From contig NC_015666.1 of the NCBI RefSeq assembly GCF_000217715.1, positions 446,270 through 510,269 of the forward strand: a stretch of DNA of 64,000 nucleotides, given 5' to 3'. A program made the position numbers and the translations under genes. Numbering within the stretch: the first letter of the stretch is position 1; each line of letters starts with the position of its first letter. Shown in pieces: positions 60,653 to 64,000 of the stretch. The DNA comes from Halopiger xanaduensis SH-6 (GTDB taxonomy: Archaea > Halobacteriota > Halobacteria > Halobacteriales > Natrialbaceae). The notes under the pieces are model-generated. The model saw only the letters and a list, made by a program, of their open reading frames with translations. It searched no databases and was not told the origin of the DNA.

Positions 60653-61600
60653 ATGGATCCGACCGTGATGTTGCCCCCGAAACCGGACGAGCGGTGGACG
60701 ATGGCCAAGCAACTCGGCATCGACACCGCCGTCGTCCGCTTCTGGGGCGTCGACGAGGCGTGGTGGGAGTACGACACGCTCATGCAGACTCGCAACCGGT
60801 TCGCCGACCACGGGTTCTCGCTGGACGTCGTCGAGGACCGGCCGCCGATGAACGCGACCGTCCTCGGCGAGGCGGGCCGGGACGAGGAGATCGAGACGGT
60901 GAAGACGCTGATCGAAAACATGGGTCGGCTCGGGATCGACACCTACTGCTGGGTCTGGACCGAGAACCCGGTCGGCGTCATCCGCACCTCCGACTCGCGG
61001 CCCGGTCGGGGCGGCTCCCAGCGCATCGGTTACGACAACGAGTGGATGGACCGCGCACCCGAACACCCCGCATCCGACATCACGGAAGCGGAGCTCTGGG
61101 CGAACCTCGAGTACTTCCTCGACGAAGTCGTGCCGGTCGCCGAGGAGTACGGCGTCAACCTGGCGCTACACCCCGACGACCCGCCGCGCTCGCCGGTTCG
61201 CGGTGTCCCCCGCATCGTCAAATCCGTCGACGACTACCGCCGGATCCTCGACTTACACGACAGCCCGCGCCACGGCGTCACCTTCTGTCAGGGTAATTTC
61301 GCGGCGATGGAAACCGACACCATCGAGGCGATCCGCGAGTTCGGCGACCGCATCCACTTCGTCCACTTCCGCGACGTCGAGGGCGACGGCGACTCGTTCG
61401 TCGAAACCTGGCACGACGAGGGGCCGACCGACATGCGCGCGGCGATCGACGCCTACCGGGCGGTCGGCTTCGACGGCCCGATCCGCCCCGACCACGTCCC
61501 GCGGATGGTCGGCGAGGACGACCGCGAGGACGCGATGTCCGGCTACACGGACATGGGCCGGCTGTTCGCGATCGGCTACATCAAGGGGCTGCTCGAGTAG
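60653..61600 (+). CDS. Mannonate dehydratase-family protein (UxuA-like)
   Basis: A 315-residue TIM-barrel protein. VMLPPKPDERWTMAKQLGIDTAVVRFWG, GIDTYCWVWTENPVGVIRTSDS, LALHPDDPPRSPVRGVPRIVKSVDDYRRILDL and GVTFCQGNFAAM with IHFVHFRDVEGDG carry the metal-binding His/Asp/Cys pattern of UxuA. The protein is about 40-80 residues shorter than enterobacterial UxuA, and related sugar-acid dehydratases or isomerases cannot be excluded. The expected reaction is mannonate to 2-keto-3-deoxygluconate. It is followed convergently by a cupin gene. Confidence 0.82.
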   Translation: MDPTVMLPPKPDERWTMAKQLGIDTAVVRFWGVDEAWWEYDTLMQTRNRFADHGFSLDVVEDRPPMNATVLGEAGRDEEIETVKTLIENMGRLGIDTYCWVWTENPVGVIRTSDSRPGRGGSQRIGYDNEWMDRAPEHPASDITEAELWANLEYFLDEVVPVAEEYGVNLALHPDDPPRSPVRGVPRIVKSVDDYRRILDLHDSPRHGVTFCQGNFAAMETDTIEAIREFGDRIHFVHFRDVEGDGDSFVETWHDEGPTDMRAAIDAYRAVGFDGPIRPDHVPRMVGEDDREDAMSGYTDMGRLFAIGYIKGLLE

Positions 61601-61669
61601 CGCCGCTCGCGGTTCGCAGCAAGTGATTTTCGACGCGACGGACGCCGATCACGCGCTCGAGTCCTTCGA

Positions 61670-62089
61670 TTACGCGTCGTCGGGATCGTACGGCACGGTG
61701 TCGTCCGATACCGGCGGCGCACCGATGGCGATCACTTCGACCGCGTCGTCGGCGTCGTCGGGGTTGTACGCGCGGTGTGGCGACTCGGGTTCTGCGGTGA
61801 ATACCGATCCCTCGGGGACCGAAAACGCCTCGCCGGGCGTCTCGACCTGCAGCGTCCCGGAGAGGACGATAAACGCCTCCTCTTGGGTCTCGTGGTAGTG
61901 GTACGCCAGCGGCAGTTGTTCGCCGGGTTCCGCGCGGAATCGGTTGATCGCCACGTTCTCGAGGGCGACCGCCCCGCTGATCCGCCGCAGATCGCAGGGC
62001 CGGCCGTCGACCGCCTCGAGGTCGTCCGGATCGACGACCGCGTACCCGTCGTCTCCGTCGTCCGCGTCCGCATCCGTGTTCGTCACCAT
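61670..62089 (-). CDS. Cupin-domain protein
   Basis: A 139-residue acidic protein with one cupin barrel: motif 1 PLAYHYHETQEEAFIVLSGTLQVETPGEAF (His/His/Glu metal ligands) and motif 2 VPEGSVFTAEPESPHRAYN (His). The acidic N-terminal 20 residues are haloarchaeal. Single cupins bind metals and small molecules; enzyme type unknown. ATG at 62089; the longer open frame upstream is basic and not protein-like. Confidence 0.88.
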   Translation of the reverse strand: MVTNTDADADDGDDGYAVVDPDDLEAVDGRPCDLRRISGAVALENVAINRFRAEPGEQLPLAYHYHETQEEAFIVLSGTLQVETPGEAFSVPEGSVFTAEPESPHRAYNPDDADDAVEVIAIGAPPVSDDTVPYDPDDA

Positions 62090-62231
62090 GCCACACGATT
62101 CGAACCGATCGGTAAAAAGCCGGGTGCTCGAGCGGCCGGGACGGGCGACGGTCGCGGCTCGCGCTCGGCCGCTCGCTCGAGCAGCGGTGGGCGACGTCAG
62201 AACCGAACGCCGGCGTGGGAACCGAACCGGC

Positions 62232-62909
62232 TCAGGTCGTGCGGAACGCCCGGTCACCGGCGTCGCCCAGGCCCGGCACGATGAACCCGTCGTCGTCGAG
62301 GTAGTCGTCGATCGAGACCGTCAGCAGGTCCGCTTCGGGGAACTCCTCGTCGACCCGGAGCAGTCCCTCGGGTGCCGAAACGGCCGAGAGGACGATCAGG
62401 TTCTCCGGCTCGACGGCGTTGCTCGTGACGTGATCGAGAACGGTACACATCGTCGAACCGGTCGCGAGCATCGGGTCCGCGATGATGACCGTGTCGTCCT
62501 CGGTGATCTCGGGGAGTTTCACGTAGTCGACGGAGATCGGGAACGAGCCGTCCTCGTCCCGGCCCGCCTCCTCGTCGCGGCTCGCGCTGATGACGCCCTG
62601 TCGGGCCCGCGGGAAGGCCTTCAGCAGGCCCTCGACGAACGGCGTCGCCGCGCGCAGAACGTTGATGATCACGACGTCGTCGAGCCCGCGAACGCGCTCG
62701 CCCATGGTCTGCTCGAGGGGCGTCTCGATCTCGACGTACTCGGTCTCCATGCGGCCGTCGATGATCTCGTAGCCGCAGATGCGGCCGAGTTTGACCAGAC
62801 CCTTCCGGAAGCTGACCTGCTCGGTTTCGACGTCCCGGATCCGCGAGAGGGTGTCCTTCGCCAGTGCGTGGGTGATCAGATAGGCGTCGTCCCGATCTTC
62901 GATCGGCAT
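62232..62909 (-). CDS. upp: Uracil phosphoribosyltransferase
   Basis: A 225-residue salvage enzyme joining uracil and PRPP to give UMP. The PRPP-binding loop is [12 protein letters not shown], and the uracil-binding C-terminus [12 protein letters not shown] is intact; N-terminal [33 protein letters not shown] is also family-typical. ATG at 62909 gives normal length. It lies 142 bp before the cupin gene in the same direction. GTP activation is usual for this family and is not visible in the sequence. Confidence 0.95.
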   Translation of the reverse strand: MPIEDRDDAYLITHALAKDTLSRIRDVETEQVSFRKGLVKLGRICGYEIIDGRMETEYVEIETPLEQTMGERVRGLDDVVIINVLRAATPFVEGLLKAFPRARQGVISASRDEEAGRDEDGSFPISVDYVKLPEITEDDTVIIADPMLATGSTMCTVLDHVTSNAVEPENLIVLSAVSAPEGLLRVDEEFPEADLLTVSIDDYLDDDGFIVPGLGDAGDRAFRTT

Positions 62910-63241
62910 ACCCGTACAGCCTCCCGCCGGATAGTTTACGGTATCGATCAGCCGCCGGTATGCACACTTTTCGCGCGATTTCCCGGATTGTTCGGCGCGT
63001 CCGGTCCGTCTCGAGGCGATCACTCGGTCCGACTCGACGCCGGCGGGCGGCGAAAAAGCGAGTTACGATCCCCTAAGAATCGATTACGATCGTGCGATCC
63101 GATCGGTGGTCGATTCGACCGCTCGAGCGCCCCGATCCCGAGGATGACAGCGGGTGCGGAAAACGTGGAGTTGTCGTTCGAACCGGGCGAAACGGTGGCC
63201 CCGGTTTAATCGACGAATCGGCGAAGCCGCCCTCGAGGACA

Positions 63242-63997
63242 ATGACTCACCAGCCACCGCAGCGACAGCCCCACGAGCACGAGCAGTCGGCGTACGAGGC
63301 GATGAACGAGCAACCCGGACGGATGCAACAGGGCGGCGGCGCGCAGATGACGGGCGTGCAGTCGGGCGCGCAGTCAGAGATGCGGCCGGGCACGCAGTCG
63401 GGACCCCAGATGGGAACCGGCGCGAGCGGGCAATCGTCCCAGACGGGGACAGGAACGCAGGAGATGAGCGGACAGATGGGAAGCCAAGGACCGCAACCGC
63501 AGTCGCAGCCGCAAACACAGATCCAGCAGCAGCCGCAGATGCAACCCCAGCAAACCGGCGGCGCGCGCTCGTTCGAAGACCACCTGACGAACGAACTGCG
63601 CATCGCCCTCGAGGACTTCACGGAGCTGTCCCACGTCGCCGGCTGGTGTGCGAAGGAGTGTGCGGGCATGGGGCCGCAAATGCAAACGTGTGCGCGCATC
63701 TGCCAGGATATCGCCGAAATAGCCGAACTCAACGAGAAGATGATCGCGCGCGACTCGATGTTCGGCCCCGAACTCGCGGAGACGTTCATCCGAGTTGCGA
63801 CCGAGGGGCTACCGGATATCCGCCAGTACAGCCGGCAACACCCCCACATTGCGGAGACCGTCGCGACGATCGAGCGGACGATGAACTCCTGTGAGACGGT
63901 GCTGGGGATGGTCGGCCAGCAGGGAGAGACGGGGGCGATGAATCAGCACGGACAGATGGACCAGATGGAACAGCACGGGCAGATGGGACAGATGTAA
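63242..63997 (+). CDS. Gln/Gly/Met-rich protein with four-helix cysteine domain
   Basis: A 251-residue protein. The first 105 residues are low-complexity Gln/Gly/Ser/Met/Pro. A helical domain (about 110-225) follows, with Cys in WCAKECAGMGPQMQTCARICQDIAEI (136, 140, 150, 154) and a later MNSC, then a Met/Gln/His tail. Cysteines spaced three or four apart along helices, and Met/His-rich flanks, recall the four-helix copper-storage (Csp/DUF326-like) proteins, so copper or metal binding is plausible but not shown. The low acidity of the N-terminal part is unusual for this organism. ATG at 63242. Confidence 0.6.
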   Translation: MTHQPPQRQPHEHEQSAYEAMNEQPGRMQQGGGAQMTGVQSGAQSEMRPGTQSGPQMGTGASGQSSQTGTGTQEMSGQMGSQGPQPQSQPQTQIQQQPQMQPQQTGGARSFEDHLTNELRIALEDFTELSHVAGWCAKECAGMGPQMQTCARICQDIAEIAELNEKMIARDSMFGPELAETFIRVATEGLPDIRQYSRQHPHIAETVATIERTMNSCETVLGMVGQQGETGAMNQHGQMDQMEQHGQMGQM

Positions 63998-64000
63998 CCG

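Noticed and set aside
1..64000. CRISPR array, integrated provirus or intact insertion sequence
   Set aside because: No regularly spaced repeats, no integrase or transposase and no terminal inverted repeats were found; the Cas4-like gene is isolated.

Overview
The window is a stretch of chromosome from an extremely halophilic archaeon (class Halobacteria; gene content suggests a Natrinema/Haloterrigena-like member of Natrialbales, but the genus is my inference). The evidence is very high GC, strongly acidic proteins, very frequent CTCGAG, many leaderless genes with a TATA-like box about 24-30 nt before the start codon, and marker families such as MC1 chromatin protein, two-repeat archaeal EndA, archaeal TrpRS/PheRS and a Cmi4-like protein. 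I see no rRNA, tRNA, CRISPR array or intact transposase.

Layout. 1-5 kb: end of an acidic protein, two exported or membrane proteins (one with a cytoplasmic winged helix), a MazG-like pyrophosphohydrolase, an HD phosphohydrolase and a P-loop kinase. 5.2-8.2 kb: a phosphonate-type ABC transporter (phnD-phnC-phnE) with few CTCGAG sites, followed by a broken convergent gene. 8.6-12 kb: a NucS-N/zinc-ribbon protein, tRNA-splicing endonuclease EndA and a divergent FtsZ/tubulin-like GTPase. 12.1-19.7 kb: a tightly overlapped operon for a giant Ser/Gly/Asp-rich DUF4129 protein, a DUF7269-like protein, a DUF58 protein and a polytopic protein, with a convergent MoxR ATPase. 19.8-26.5 kb: trpS, an unknown haloarchaeal protein, and pheS-pheT behind an unusual leader. 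26.7-30 kb: AbrB-like protein, MC1, and a nitrate/nitrite transporter NarK preceded by a 44-residue overlapping ORF. 29.3-33.7 kb: histidine kinase, Htr-like transducer and an opsin-like protein lacking the retinal lysine. 33.8-41.8 kb: pheA, CBS protein, peroxiredoxin, Hsp20, a GIDE-like protein, bacterial-type leuS, a CaCA-type exchanger and a thioredoxin-fold protein. 41.8-49.7 kb: Fe-S oxidoreductase, Cmi4-like protein, degenerate Cas4-like protein, metY-metX operon behind a perfect palindrome, and hisB. 49.7-64 kb: zinc-ribbon protein, ACT regulator, YigZ/IMPACT protein, PH-domain membrane protein, a TAXI TRAP transporter operon, an S9 peptidase, DUF2892 protein, mannonate dehydratase-like protein, cupin, upp and a Gln-rich four-helix protein.

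The most interesting signal is upstream of pheST (22,975-23,263). A leaderless 27-codon ORF ends in the residues FGFFF-RA. It is followed at once by a hairpin and then by arms that can form mutually exclusive stems. This looks like a phenylalanine-sensing leader peptide/attenuator in an archaeon, analogous in logic to the pheM-pheST leader of E. coli but apparently independent. Second is the opsin-like protein (29,352-30,104), which sits directly behind a transducer gene as sensory rhodopsins do but has lost the Schiff-base lysine and much of the retinal pocket. Third is the divergent FtsZ-like GTPase with an acidic insertion at 10,712-11,998.
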